DNA of 64,000 nucleotides from Paenibacillus sp. (GCA_031180825.1 JAPSLM010000002.1:372001-436000), one strand, 5' to 3'. Positions 52,076 to 62,474 are shown, counted from the stretch's first letter. Program-made: numbers and translations. Notes: generated from the sequence alone by a model not told the origin.

Positions 52076-55000
52076 GTGAGGATGAATTGTAAAGCGGCAA
52101 AGGCATTAGGGATTTCCGCGCTGATCGCGCTCCAGCTTATGATACCCGCTCAAGGGTTCGGGCAGGATGCGCAGCGCGGCACCGCGGCACGGGAGAACGC
52201 CGACGCTCCGGCAACGACAACTTCCGCTGTCTATGAAAACGGAAGTATCGGGGCGTTGGCGGCGGTCCCCAGTCCGTGGTCGAGCAAAGATATCGGGTCT
52301 CCGGCGCTGGCGGGGAGCGCGGACTTCAATGCCGGCACGGGCGTGTATACGGTTAAGGGAGCCGGCAAGGATATCTGGGGCGCCTCCGACCAATTCCACT
52401 ACGTGTATCGGCCGTTAACCGGCGACGGCGCGATTATCGCGCAGGTGACGGGGCAAGGCAATGCCCACGACTTCGCGAAGGCGGGCCTGATGATCCGCGA
52501 GACGCTCGACGCCAATGCAAAGCACGTCGATATCGCCGCGGTTCCGGCCGGCATGTATACGTTCCAGTACCGGAACGTCGTGGGCGGGACGACGACCAGC
52601 GTGAAGACGAATTCCACGAGCCCGTCGTGGCTGAAGCTTGAGCGTGACGGCAATACGTTCAAAGGCTCTTATTCCACGGACGGATCGACCTGGACGGAAG
52701 TAAGCCGGACGAGTCTCGCGATGGGAAGCAGCGTTTATGCCGGCTTGGCCGTTTCGAGCCATAACGTTTCGAAGCTGAACATCGCCACCTTTGCGAACGT
52801 AAGCCTTGGCGGATCGGATACGACGGCGCCTTCCGTCCCGAAGGGCTTGACTTCCCCGGGCCAAACCGAAACGACCGTGGATCTGACATGGTCCGCTTCG
52901 ACGGACAATGTCGGAGTTACGGGCTACGACGTACTCCAGGACGGGACTTTGATCGGAAGCCCGCTCGGCACCTCGTATTCCGTCGTAGGGCTGACGCCAT
53001 GCACGCCGTACAGCTTTACGGTGAAGGCGAAGGATGCCGCCGGGAACTTGTCGGCCGCCAGCAGTCCGCTCAGCGTGACGACCAAGGCCGATACGACGGC
53101 TCCGACCGAGCCGACGAATGTGACCGCGCCCGGCAAGACGGATACGACCGTGACGTTGACCTGGACCCCTTCGACGGATAACGTCGGCGTGACCGCTTAC
53201 GACATCTACCGCGACGGGACGCTCGTGAAGGCGGATGTCGCCGATACGTCGTACACGGTAACGGGACTGGCCGCAAGCACGGCTTATTCGTTTACGGTCA
53301 AGGCCAAGGATGCCGCGGGCAACCAGTCGGCCGCCAGCGTGCCGCTATCGGTCAAGACGAACGCTCCGGGTCCGGGCGAAGTTCCGGCTCCGTGGCAGTC
53401 GAAAGATATCGGTTCCCCGGCGGTAGCCGGCAGCGCTCTGTACGATGCGAATACCGATGTGTTCACCGTCTCCGGCGCAGGCAAAGACATTTGGGGCACG
53501 TCGGACCAATTCCGCTATGTGTATCAGCCTTGGAGCGGAGACGGGACGATCGTTGCCTTGATCACCTCCCAGACGAATACGGACGGCTGGGCAAAGGCGG
53601 GAGTGATGATCCGCGAGAACCTGAATGCCGACGCGAAGCATGCGGACCTGCTTCTGTCCCCGTCTAACGGCTTCGCGTTCCAGTACCGGACCGCAGCGGG
53701 AGGAACGACGGAATCGGTCAAGCAAGCTTCTTCGAGCCCCGCTTGGGTGAAGCTGCAGCGGACCGGCAGCGTGATCAAAGGCTTTGTCTCGAACAACGGC
53801 ATGAACTGGGGAGATATCGGCAGCGTTACGCTCAACATGGGGGCGAACGTATACTTCGGACTGGCGGTTACCAGCCATAACGTCAGCACCGCCAGCACGG
53901 CTACGATAAGCAAAGTGACCGTCAACGCGTCGGGAGATGTCTACCCGCCGACGGCTCCGACCAATGTGGCTATGGACAGCAAAACGGACACCAGCGTCGG
54001 CCTGACGTGGCTGGCCTCGGTGGACGATATCGGCGTCACGGGCTATGACATTTACAGGGACGGTCAGCTTGCGGGCAGCACCACGACGGCAACATCCTTC
54101 AAGGTGACGGGCCTGAAGGCGAACACGACGTACAGCTTTACCGTGAAAGCGAAAGATGCGGCAGGGCGCGTATCCGAAGCCAGCACGCCGCTCAGTGTGA
54201 CGACGGCGGCACAGCGGGATACGCAAAGCCCGACGGCCCCTTCCAATCTAACCAGTCCGGCCAAAACCTCTTCTTCCGTTTCCTTGGCCTGGACGGCGTC
54301 GGCGGACAATGTTGGCGTGTTCAAATACGAGGTGTACAAAGACGGGGCACTGGCGGACAGCACGACCGGCACGACCTTTACCGTCAGCGGCCTCAAGGCG
54401 AATACGACGTACGGCTTCAGCGTAAAAGCGAGAGATTTGGCGGGCAACGTATCGGCGGCCAGCAATACGCTTTCCGTGAAGACTTCGGCGGCTTCTTCCG
54501 ACCCGTATACGCTGCAGGTCGTAGCGGACAATCTGGAGGTTCCGTGGGCGTTGGCGTTTGCTCCGGACGGACGGATCTTCTTCACCGAGCGCAACAGCGG
54601 CCGCGTCCGGGTGATCGTGAACGGCCAGCTGCGCAGCACACCGGTCATCACGCTCGGTGCGCCGTTCTACTACCAGCCGAAGAGCGAAGGCGGGCTGCTG
54701 GGGATTGCGCTCGATCCGAATTTTGAGACCAATCATTATATGTACCTGTATCATACGTACAAGGATTCCAATAATACGGTGAAAAACCGTCTTGTCCGCC
54801 TGATTGAGAACAACAATACGGCCAAGCTCGACAAAGTGCTGCTCGACAAGCTGCCCGGCGCGGTCTATCACAACGGCGGACGGATCAAGGTCGGACCGGA
54901 TAACAAGCTGTATTTCAGCAACGGCAATTACGGCAAAACGGACGATACGCTAACGTATCTCGGCGGAAAAATTTTCCGCTTAAACCTCGACGGCACGATT

Positions 55001-55522
55001 CCGAGCGACAACCCGTTTGGAGCCAGCTCGCCGGTGTATACGCGAGGCCACCGCAATCCGCAAGGGCTTGCCTGGCAGCCGGGGACGAACCGTCTCTTCT
55101 CTTCGGAGCACGGCGAAGCCGCCAAGGACGAAATCAACTATATCGTTCCGGGAGCCAACTACGGATGGCCGGATTACGAAGGCGACAACCAGAACAAGCC
55201 GGGCATCACACCGCCCCTCATTCACAGCGGCAATACAAGATGGGCGCCGTCGGGCATCACTTTCGTTACCGGCGGACCATGGAAGGGCGATTTGCTCGTG
55301 TCCAACCTTGTCGGCAAGCAGATCATCCGCATGCAGGTGAAAGAGGAGAACGGCAAACCGGTGATCGGCAGCCTGAGCTACCTGTATAAAAACACCTACG
55401 GCCGTATCCGTGAGGTCATAGAAGCCCCGGACCGTTCGATTTACTTTATTACAAGCAACAACGGCGACAAGAACGGGGACGGTACACCGGATAAATTGAT
55501 CAGACTCATACCGAATTTTTAA
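52076..55522 (+). CDS. Secreted multidomain protein: two beta-sandwich modules, four FnIII, C-terminal PQQ-type sugar dehydrogenase (GSDH) domain
   Basis: About 1148 residues. A signal peptide (ALGISALIALQLMIPAQGFG) is followed by a DUF1349-like beta-sandwich module (~64-246, PWSSKDIGSP...DIWGASDQFHYVY), two FnIII domains, a second copy of the module (~438-620), two more FnIII domains, and a six-bladed propeller of the GSDH/YliI family (~810-1148): LEVPWALAFAPDGRIFFTER, EGGLLGIALDP, YHNGGRIKVGPD with the likely catalytic His, RGHRNPQGLAWQP and SSEHGEAAKDEINYI. It may oxidise sugars bound at polysaccharide surfaces if PQQ is available. GTG at 52076 is six bases after GGGAG; ATG at 52082 is the alternative. 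Confidence 0.85.
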   Translation: MRMNCKAAKALGISALIALQLMIPAQGFGQDAQRGTAARENADAPATTTSAVYENGSIGALAAVPSPWSSKDIGSPALAGSADFNAGTGVYTVKGAGKDIWGASDQFHYVYRPLTGDGAIIAQVTGQGNAHDFAKAGLMIRETLDANAKHVDIAAVPAGMYTFQYRNVVGGTTTSVKTNSTSPSWLKLERDGNTFKGSYSTDGSTWTEVSRTSLAMGSSVYAGLAVSSHNVSKLNIATFANVSLGGSDTTAPSVPKGLTSPGQTETTVDLTWSASTDNVGVTGYDVLQDGTLIGSPLGTSYSVVGLTPCTPYSFTVKAKDAAGNLSAASSPLSVTTKADTTAPTEPTNVTAPGKTDTTVTLTWTPSTDNVGVTAYDIYRDGTLVKADVADTSYTVTGLAASTAYSFTVKAKDAAGNQSAASVPLSVKTNAPGPGEVPAPWQSKDIGSPAVAGSALYDANTDVFTVSGAGKDIWGTSDQFRYVYQPWSGDGTIVALITSQTNTDGWAKAGVMIRENLNADAKHADLLLSPSNGFAFQYRTAAGGTTESVKQASSSPAWVKLQRTGSVIKGFVSNNGMNWGDIGSVTLNMGANVYFGLAVTSHNVSTASTATISKVTVNASGDVYPPTAPTNVAMDSKTDTSVGLTWLASVDDIGVTGYDIYRDGQLAGSTTTATSFKVTGLKANTTYSFTVKAKDAAGRVSEASTPLSVTTAAQRDTQSPTAPSNLTSPAKTSSSVSLAWTASADNVGVFKYEVYKDGALADSTTGTTFTVSGLKANTTYGFSVKARDLAGNVSAASNTLSVKTSAASSDPYTLQVVADNLEVPWALAFAPDGRIFFTERNSGRVRVIVNGQLRSTPVITLGAPFYYQPKSEGGLLGIALDPNFETNHYMYLYHTYKDSNNTVKNRLVRLIENNNTAKLDKVLLDKLPGAVYHNGGRIKVGPDNKLYFSNGNYGKTDDTLTYLGGKIFRLNLDGTIPSDNPFGASSPVYTRGHRNPQGLAWQPGTNRLFSSEHGEAAKDEINYIVPGANYGWPDYEGDNQNKPGITPPLIHSGNTRWAPSGITFVTGGPWKGDLLVSNLVGKQIIRMQVKEENGKPVIGSLSYLYKNTYGRIREVIEAPDRSIYFITSNNGDKNGDGTPDKLIRLIPNF

Positions 55523-55540
55523 GCGAGACAAATCGCAAAG

Positions 55541-55576
55541 AGGACCGCCCCGACTTCGCCGGGGCGGTCCCTTCTA
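55541..55576. terminator. Bidirectional terminator
   Basis: AGGACCGCCCC pairs with GGGGCGGTCC around GACTTCGCC, followed by CTTCT. It lies between convergent genes. Confidence 0.8.
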
Positions 55577-55580
55577 TGTT

Positions 55581-56015
55581 TTATTCCGACATTTTGTGGG
55601 CGATTTTTTCGAAGCTTTGCAGAAACGGCTCCAGCTCGTGCGGCTCCAGATAGGACAAGTAGGCGTTGATCACTTCCGAGCGGAGCGCCCGGATACGCCG
55701 CAGCGCCTCGCGCGCCTGTTCGGTCGCTTCCAGAAGGACGACGCGCCTGTCGTTCTCGTCGTGTCTCCGGTGCACGAACCCGTTCTGTACCAGACGGTCG
55801 ATCATGACGGTAATGGCGCTGGGCGTCACTTCCATCCGTTGGGCCAGCCGTCCGACCTGGCATGGCTCGCATCGGACGATGGTATACAGCATCATGATCT
55901 GCGGCCCCGTCAAATTCAGATCGGACGGCAGCGCCAATCCCGGTCCGAGCTTTTGGAACATGGTAAAAAACGCTTTTTCAAACCGCTCGATCGCGTGATC
56001 CATAGGATCAGCCAT
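55581..56015 (-). CDS. MarR-family regulator
   Basis: A 144-residue MarR protein. LNLTGPQIMMLYTIVRCEPC, QVGRLAQRMEVTPSAITVMI, DRLVQNGFVHRRHDENDRRV form the winged helix with the conserved D-x-R wing; the flanking helices give the dimer. GAGGAG lies before the ATG. It is divergent from lhr over a 233-base AT-rich region, but no clear target is evident. Confidence 0.9.
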   Translation of the reverse strand: MADPMDHAIERFEKAFFTMFQKLGPGLALPSDLNLTGPQIMMLYTIVRCEPCQVGRLAQRMEVTPSAITVMIDRLVQNGFVHRRHDENDRRVVLLEATEQAREALRRIRALRSEVINAYLSYLEPHELEPFLQSFEKIAHKMSE

Positions 56016-56248
56016 GCTTTTCAGCTCCTCGTTCGAAATATTCCGTTATTTAAAGTGTTAATAGATTAGATTTAATTTATTCGAATGAATCGTAGCATCG
56101 AGTTGAAAATGTGTCAATGGAAGACAGCGGCCCGGACGGTGAGGAAGGACGGAATTGCGCGCGGATGTGCCGGCGCTTGTTTTTTTGGTATGATACCGAT
56201 AACGAACACCTTGTTGGTAAACAAGCTTAGGGGAAGAAGGGGAAGCGA

Positions 56249-59200
56249 ATGGATGCGGAATCGCCAATCGGGTTTCACCCGCTGCTGGCCGCCTGGTTCG
56301 GGCAGACGTTCGGAGAGCCGACGGAGGTGCAGCTGCGGGCATGGGCGTCGATCGGAGCGGGCGCTCATACCTTGATTGCCGCGCCGACGGGATCGGGCAA
56401 GACGCTTGCGGCGCTGCTGCCCTGCCTGGACCGGATCGTGACCGGAAAGGAGCAGGACGGACCGGCCCGGGGAGTGAAGCTGCTGTACGTTACGCCGCTC
56501 AAGGCGCTGAACAACGATATTCACCATCACGTCGTCGGCTTTATCGATCAATTGGAGCGGACGGCGGCAGAGGCGGGTTTGCCCTGGCCGGGGCTGACCG
56601 TCGGCGTCCGTACAGGCGATACGGCGCAGAGCACCAGAGCGTCGATGCTGCGGAAGCCGCCGGACGTACTGGTGACGACACCCGAGTCGCTGTATATTTT
56701 GCTGACGTCCCTGAAAGGCAGAGACATGCTGAGGACTGTTCGCCACGTGATTGTGGACGAGATTCACGACTTGGCCGAGGGGACCCGAGGGCTGCATTTG
56801 TCGGTAACGCTTGAACGGCTCGTCGCCTGGTGCGGGCGTTCCCCGCAGCGCATCGGCGTGTCGGCGACGCAGAAGCCGATCGAGCGGGTCGCCCGTTTTC
56901 TCGGAGGCTGGGAGCCTGCGGAGACGCGGGACGCGAACGGAGCCGGAGCAGAGGGAAATGAAGAAAGCGGCGCCCAAGCCGGAAAAGAAACGATTGCCGA
57001 CATCCCTATGCGCCCCCGTCCGGTAAACATTGTGGAGAGCCGGATGCATAAAGCGCTTCAGCTTGTCGTGACGATGCCGGAGCAAACGTTCATCACGCAG
57101 GACAAGCAGGAAGCCGTCTGGGGACCGGTCACCGAACGCCTTGCGAAGCTGATGGAGGGGAGCCGGTCCGTGCTGATCTTCGCCAATAACCGGCGGCTTT
57201 GCGAGCGGCTGACCCTGCGGCTGAACGACCATGTCGGCTACGAAATGGCCCGCTCGCATCACGGCAGCGTCTCCCGGGAGCAGCGGCTTGAGGTGGAGCG
57301 CGCGCTCAAAGCCGGCGAGCTTCGCTGCCTCGTGGCGACATCTTCGCTGGAGCTGGGCATCGACGTCGGCCATATCGATCTGGTGGTGCAGATCGATTCG
57401 CCGAAGAGCGCGGCCGCGGGCATTCAGCGCATCGGCCGGGCCGGACACAGCGTCGGCGGCGTCAGCCGGGGCGTCATTCTGGCGCGCAGCCGCGGGCAGC
57501 TGCCGGAATGCGCGGTGCTGGCCCGCCGCGTGCTGGAGCGCGATATCGAGGAAATCCGCATTCCTGTGCAGGCGCTGGACGTCCTGTGCCAGCAAATCGC
57601 CGCGATGGTGGCGGGGGGCGACTGGACGATCGGCGAGCTGGCTCGCGTGCTGGCCGGCAGCTACGGATACCGGGAGTTTCCGCGCGAGCGGCTGTTGGAC
57701 GTACTGCAGGTGCTGTCCGGATACTACCCGTTCGTCCGGCCTCTCCTGGACTGGAATCACGACACAGGCGTATTGTCCCGCCGCGGGGTAACGGCCATGG
57801 CCGCTATTATGGGGGCCGGTACGATTCCCCAGAGCAGCGCGTACCCGGTGCATCATGCGGACAGCCGCGCGCACATCGGCGAGCTGGACGAGGAATATAT
57901 TCACGAAAGCCGGGTCGGCGACGTGTTCCAGCTCGGAACGTCGTCCTGGAAAATTCAATCGATCAAAAACGACCGGGTGTATGTGGTCGAAGCGGGCAAC
58001 CGGTTCAGCGAAATTCCGTTTTGGCGGGGCGAAGGGCAGGGCCGTACATTCGAGCTGTCGCGGGACATCGGCCGGTTCATGGACGAGCTGGAGCGCCGGC
58101 TCGAACGGGAGGAGGCGCACGGCACGCTGGAGTGGCTGATCCGGGATTACGGGCTGGAGGCCGGAGCCGCGGGAGAGCTGATCTCGCTGGTCCGGTCGCA
58201 GAAGGCCGTATCGGCGGTGCCGACGCACCGCCGGATCGTCATCGAACGGTTCCGGGACGAGCTGAAGCAGTGGCATGTCATCGTGCACAGCACGTTCGGC
58301 CGGACGTTCAACCGAACGTGGCTGCTGGCGCTTCGGCAGCATGCGGAGGAGCGGTTTCCCGGGCGGTTATTTGCGAATGCCAAGGACAACGGCATTCATT
58401 TTGTGTTGTCCGGCGCCGACGAAGGAATGGCCGCAGGCTTCGTGGCGCTGCTGCGCGGCGTGACGTCCGTCCGGCTCGAAGCGCTGCTGCGCGAAGCGGT
58501 GCCGGCTTCGCCGCTGTTCGGGGCGGCGTTTCGCCGTCTGGCCGAGACGTCGCTGCTGCTGTCGCGGAGCTTCACGCGCACGCCGGCGTGGAAGAAGCGG
58601 CTGCGCAGCGAGGAGCTGCTCCGGGAATCGCTGCCGTACGCCGAGCGGTTTCCTTTTCTCGGCGAGGCGATGCGCATTTGCCTGCAGGAGGAGCTGGACC
58701 TGCCGCGCGTGCGGGAGGCGCTCGAACAGATCGAAGCCGGGGCGCTGGAGGTGAACATGCGCGAGAGCCTGTTTCCTTCGCCGCTGGCCGCAGCGTTTCT
58801 GGCCGAGTTTATGGGCGCTCAAATCTATGAGTCCGACGCCGTCGGCCAAGACATTCAGCTGCAGCTCCTCGGCCTGGAGCGGGCGCAAGCCGGGCGGCTG
58901 TTCGGCGAGCGCCATGCGGCGCAGGCGGACCGGGGCGCTGCGGAGGAGGAGCCGTGGTCGGCTTCCGCCCCGCTGGAGCGGCCGGAGACGATGCTGCGCC
59001 TCCTGAAGCAGCGGGGCGACCGGACCGCCGCGGAGATTGCGAGGCTGGCCGCCGATAGCGGCGATGACGGGGCGCGGCAGCAGGCGAAGGACGGGAGCGG
59101 CCCGGGTCCGGCGGAGCGTGCGGGAGCAACAACGCAAGCGGAAGAAATCGGCAAGCTGCTCCGCCGATTGGAAGAGGAGGGCAAGGTTCGCCTGCTCGGA

Positions 59201-60736
59201 ATCGGCGGTGAAAAGCGCTGGATCTGCTCCGACGAAGCGGATACGTATGCGCGGTTTCCGGACGATCCGCTGGCTGTCCGGTTCGTGCTGACCCGTTACA
59301 TAGAGCACCGCGGGTCGTTCACGGCGGAAGAGCTGGCCGCCCGTTACGGCGCGGCGTTGCCGCTTGTCAACGACCTTGTGGAGCGGTGGGCCGCGGACGG
59401 AACGATCGAACCGGCCCTTGGCGGAAGCGAAGCCGGGCCGCGGATGTGGGTAAGCCGGGAAACGGCGGCGCGCCGAATCCGCAGAGCCGAACGGGCGTTG
59501 CGCGAGCAGGCCGAGCCGGTCGATCCGGTCCGGTACTGCCGGTTTTTGATGGCTGCGCAGCACGTCTTTCCGGGCTGCCGCCTCAGCGGAGAAGAGGGGC
59601 TCCGGGACGTCATCGGCAAGCTGCAAGGGTGGTTTTTGCCGCTGCCCGAATGGGAGGCGTCGGTGTTCCCTTTGCGCTTGACCGATTATCGCAAAGAAAC
59701 GCTCGACCGGCTGTGCGCGGCGGGCGAGGTGATCTGGATCGGACGCAAGGAGCCGGGAGAGAAGGAAGGGCGGGTCGCTTTCTTTCTGGCGGAGGCGAAG
59801 GAGCTTTACGCTCCTCTGCTCAAGCGGGGAACGGCTTCGAAGCACGAGCCGCTGCTGGAGCTGCTCAGGCGCAAGGGCGCAAGCTTCCTGTCCGCGCTCA
59901 GCCGCGAAACGGGAAGCGTCCCTTCGGAGCTGACGGCGAATTTGATCGAGCTGGCCTGGGAGGGGCTTGTCTCCAACGACCAGTTTGCGCCGCTGCGCAT
60001 GAACGGAAGCGGCAGGAAGGCCAGCGCCAAAACCGCCGCCAAATTCCAATCCGGCCTTGGCCGCTGGTACGCGCTTGAGACGCTGGCGGAGGAGCAGCCG
60101 GGCGGAAGCGATTCGCTGGGGGCCTGGGTAAAGCAAGCGTTGGACGGCAGCGGTCTGCTTACGCGGGACATGGCCGGTACGCTGCTGCCGTGGTCCTGGG
60201 ACGACGTATACGGCTCGTTGAAACAGTTGGAGCTGTGGGGAATGCTGACCCGCGGCTTTTGGGTGAAAGATATAGCGGCGATGCAGTTTGCCGCGCTGGA
60301 GACGGTGGGGCGACTCCGGGAGGCGGTCTGGGGAGCGGATGGCGGCGAAACGGTGCTGCTTCCGGCCGCCGATCCCGCCAATCCGTTCGGATTGACGGTG
60401 AGATGGCCGTCTGAGCCGGGGGTCGTTTTTGCCCGCAAGCCGGGCAATGACCTTGTATTCCGCGACGGCCGATGGGTATTGTGGTGCGAAAATAACGGCC
60501 GGCGCATGTATACGCTGCACGCGCCGGAAGAGGCATGGCTGCCGGAGGAAGAGCGCCTGCATACGCTTCGGGCCGTGCTGCAATCGGTTTTGAAGAAGCC
60601 GGGCGTCCGCAAAGTGGTTATAGATACATGGAACGGGAAGCCGGTGCTCGATACGCCCGCCGCCGGAACGCTGCGGCAGCTCGGGGCGGAGGCCGACCGC
60701 GCTTCGCTCGTCCTGTGGCCGAGCTCGTTACGATAA
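56249..60736 (+). CDS. lhr: Large Lhr-type superfamily 2 ATP-dependent helicase
   Basis: The 1495-residue product matches full-length Lhr (about 1500 residues). The helicase core has TEVQLRAW (Q-motif region), APTGSGKT at 45-52, DEIH near 170, VSATQKP, VLIFANNRRLCERL, ATSSLELGIDVGHIDLVVQI and IQRIGRAGHSVGG. A winged-helix and the Lhr-specific beta-sheet/helix region follow (Lhr-Core), then the ~600-residue Lhr C-terminal part. Lhr helicases unwind RNA-DNA hybrids and are linked to DNA damage responses. GGGGAAG lies before the ATG. It is followed by a small coiled-coil gene. Confidence 0.92.
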   Translation: MDAESPIGFHPLLAAWFGQTFGEPTEVQLRAWASIGAGAHTLIAAPTGSGKTLAALLPCLDRIVTGKEQDGPARGVKLLYVTPLKALNNDIHHHVVGFIDQLERTAAEAGLPWPGLTVGVRTGDTAQSTRASMLRKPPDVLVTTPESLYILLTSLKGRDMLRTVRHVIVDEIHDLAEGTRGLHLSVTLERLVAWCGRSPQRIGVSATQKPIERVARFLGGWEPAETRDANGAGAEGNEESGAQAGKETIADIPMRPRPVNIVESRMHKALQLVVTMPEQTFITQDKQEAVWGPVTERLAKLMEGSRSVLIFANNRRLCERLTLRLNDHVGYEMARSHHGSVSREQRLEVERALKAGELRCLVATSSLELGIDVGHIDLVVQIDSPKSAAAGIQRIGRAGHSVGGVSRGVILARSRGQLPECAVLARRVLERDIEEIRIPVQALDVLCQQIAAMVAGGDWTIGELARVLAGSYGYREFPRERLLDVLQVLSGYYPFVRPLLDWNHDTGVLSRRGVTAMAAIMGAGTIPQSSAYPVHHADSRAHIGELDEEYIHESRVGDVFQLGTSSWKIQSIKNDRVYVVEAGNRFSEIPFWRGEGQGRTFELSRDIGRFMDELERRLEREEAHGTLEWLIRDYGLEAGAAGELISLVRSQKAVSAVPTHRRIVIERFRDELKQWHVIVHSTFGRTFNRTWLLALRQHAEERFPGRLFANAKDNGIHFVLSGADEGMAAGFVALLRGVTSVRLEALLREAVPASPLFGAAFRRLAETSLLLSRSFTRTPAWKKRLRSEELLRESLPYAERFPFLGEAMRICLQEELDLPRVREALEQIEAGALEVNMRESLFPSPLAAAFLAEFMGAQIYESDAVGQDIQLQLLGLERAQAGRLFGERHAAQADRGAAEEEPWSASAPLERPETMLRLLKQRGDRTAAEIARLAADSGDDGARQQAKDGSGPGPAERAGATTQAEEIGKLLRRLEEEGKVRLLGIGGEKRWICSDEADTYARFPDDPLAVRFVLTRYIEHRGSFTAEELAARYGAALPLVNDLVERWAADGTIEPALGGSEAGPRMWVSRETAARRIRRAERALREQAEPVDPVRYCRFLMAAQHVFPGCRLSGEEGLRDVIGKLQGWFLPLPEWEASVFPLRLTDYRKETLDRLCAAGEVIWIGRKEPGEKEGRVAFFLAEAKELYAPLLKRGTASKHEPLLELLRRKGASFLSALSRETGSVPSELTANLIELAWEGLVSNDQFAPLRMNGSGRKASAKTAAKFQSGLGRWYALETLAEEQPGGSDSLGAWVKQALDGSGLLTRDMAGTLLPWSWDDVYGSLKQLELWGMLTRGFWVKDIAAMQFAALETVGRLREAVWGADGGETVLLPAADPANPFGLTVRWPSEPGVVFARKPGNDLVFRDGRWVLWCENNGRRMYTLHAPEEAWLPEEERLHTLRAVLQSVLKKPGVRKVVIDTWNGKPVLDTPAAGTLRQLGAEADRASLVLWPSSLR

Positions 60737-60763
60737 AAGTGGCTTTTAGGAAGGATGAACCGA

Positions 60764-60976
60764 ATGAAGAGCATAGAAGAGCGGTTGAACGAATATAAAG
60801 AAAAGGCAGACTCCGTTAGCCGGGAGGCCGGCGAGCGGGCGCAAGCCTTCGTTCTGGAGCTGATCGGAGAGATCGAGAGGCTGTCGGACGAAAACAAGCG
60901 GCTGCGCAAAGCGCTCGCGCAGTCGGCGGACCGGCGGTACGAATCGACGAAATTAAGAGATGCTTTAAGAGAATAA
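60764..60976 (+). CDS. Small coiled-coil protein
   Basis: A 70-residue, highly charged and wholly helical product (KSIEERLNEYKEKADSVSRE, LELIGEIERLSDENKRLRKA) with clear heptads. No family is recognised. ATG at 60764 is nine bases after AGGAAGG, while the in-frame ATG at 60755 touches that site. It lies 27 bases behind lhr and is probably co-transcribed. Confidence 0.6.
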   Translation: MKSIEERLNEYKEKADSVSREAGERAQAFVLELIGEIERLSDENKRLRKALAQSADRRYESTKLRDALRE

Positions 60977-61028
60977 GCAGGCTTCCTGCGATATCCGCGA
61001 AGTAAATTATTTAACAATAAAATACTTA

Positions 61029-61057
61029 TTGACAGCCGCAGAAAATGGGCATAGAAT
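61029..61057 (+). promoter_or_regulatory. Promoter of the DAACS symporter gene
   Basis: Perfect TTGACA (61029-61034), 17-base spacer, TAGAAT (61052-61057). RNA would start ~50 bases before the GTG at 61113. Confidence 0.8.
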
Positions 61058-61112
61058 ACCTAGTAAACGAGTGGGGATTGTTAGGATATACTTCTCAAGG
61101 AGGCGCATAATT

Positions 61113-62474
61113 GTGAATTCCCTATACATTGCCAGCTGGGCTGCGGCTGTCGTCGTCCTGCTGTTGCTATTTTTCGCGGCCAAGAAAAAGGTAGGTTTCG
61201 GGACGCGCGTATTAATCGCTATGGTGCTCGGCGTGGTGGTCGGGGCGGCGTTCGGTAAAGAGGCGACAGATCTCGGAACGATCGGCTCCATCTACGTCAA
61301 CCTGATCAAAATGATCGTCATGCCGCTCGTCGTGGCTACGATCATTTCCAGCATTACGTCCGTATCCGATCCGAATATGCTTCGAAAGATCGGAACGAAA
61401 ACGATCGCCTTGTTCCTGATCACGACCGGCATTGCGGCGGCCATCGGTGTCGTCGTTGCGGTGATCATCGACCCGGGTGCGGGCATTCCTTACGTGCAGG
61501 ATGCGAAGTTCGCCGCCCGGGAAATTCCGTCGTTCCTGAAAGTATTCATGGATCTCGTGCCGGCCAATCCGGTGAACGAGATGGCTACCGGCAAGGTCGT
61601 GCCGGTGATCGTATTTGCCATGTTCGTTGCGGTCGCCATTACGATCGAAGGCAACCGCAAGCCGGAATCGGTCCGGCCGATCAAGGAAGTCATTCAATCG
61701 TTTGCCGTCGTAATGTTTCGCGTGACGAAGCTGATCATCCGCTTGACGCCTTACGGCGTGTTCGGACTGATGGCGGCGATGGCGGCGAAATACGGCATCG
61801 CTTCGCTGCTGCCGCTGGGCAAAGTGGTGATCGCCGTTTACATCGCTTGCCTGCTGCATTTCGTTCTGACCTACGGCTTCCTGGTCACGTTCGTGGCGCG
61901 GGTCAATCCGATCCGCTTCCTGAAAAAGATTTATCCCGTGCTGGCGGTCGCTTTCACGACGCGGAGCAGCTATGCGACGCTGCCGGTCAATCTGGAGGTC
62001 ATCACGAAGCGGCTTAAAGTATCCGACCGGATCGCCAGCTTCGTCGCCCCGCTGGGCGCGACCATCAACATGAACGGCTGCGGCGGCTTGTATCCGGCGA
62101 TTGTTGCGATCTTCGTCGCCAAAGTGTTCGGCATCGATCTGACAATCACGCATTATCTGCTTATCATCGGCTCGGCGATGATCGCTTCCATCGGCGTGGC
62201 CGGTGTGCCCGGTCCGGCTTCGATCTCGACGACGGTCGTGCTGGCCAGCGTCGGTCTTCCGATCGAAGGGATGGCGATGGTGCTCGGCATCGATGCGATT
62301 CTCGATATGGCCCGGACGGCGATCAACGCCTCCGGCACGACGGTGAGCTCGCTTGTGGTCGCCGTCACGGAGAAAGAATTCGACCGCGAGGCGTTCAACA
62401 ACGAAGCGGATGAAGAGCTTGAAAATTACGACGTCTCTTCCCGGGGCGGATCCAAAACCATCGTCACCGGTTGA
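61113..62474 (+). CDS. Dicarboxylate/amino acid:cation symporter (DAACS family, possibly TcyP-like)
   Basis: A 453-residue glutamate/aspartate-transporter-fold protein. MIVMPLVVATIISSITSVSD, FAMFVAVAITIEGN, FTTRSSYATLPV (hairpin 1 serine-rich region), GATINMNGCGGLYPAIVAIF (the N-M-x-G substrate site of TM7) and GPASISTTVVLASVGLP (hairpin 2 region) are present. The GCGG variant at the TM7 motif resembles cystine/TcyP-type members, but the substrate is not certain. GTG at 61113 follows AAGGAGG by nine bases; a start at 61029 would lie in the promoter. Confidence 0.88.
   Translation: MNSLYIASWAAAVVVLLLLFFAAKKKVGFGTRVLIAMVLGVVVGAAFGKEATDLGTIGSIYVNLIKMIVMPLVVATIISSITSVSDPNMLRKIGTKTIALFLITTGIAAAIGVVVAVIIDPGAGIPYVQDAKFAAREIPSFLKVFMDLVPANPVNEMATGKVVPVIVFAMFVAVAITIEGNRKPESVRPIKEVIQSFAVVMFRVTKLIIRLTPYGVFGLMAAMAAKYGIASLLPLGKVVIAVYIACLLHFVLTYGFLVTFVARVNPIRFLKKIYPVLAVAFTTRSSYATLPVNLEVITKRLKVSDRIASFVAPLGATINMNGCGGLYPAIVAIFVAKVFGIDLTITHYLLIIGSAMIASIGVAGVPGPASISTTVVLASVGLPIEGMAMVLGIDAILDMARTAINASGTTVSSLVVAVTEKEFDREAFNNEADEELENYDVSSRGGSKTIVTG

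Noticed and set aside
56114-60583. Two ~740-residue minus-strand ORFs opposite lhr
   Set aside because: High-GC shadows, rich in Arg/Pro/His, with no domain; lhr motifs are on the plus strand.
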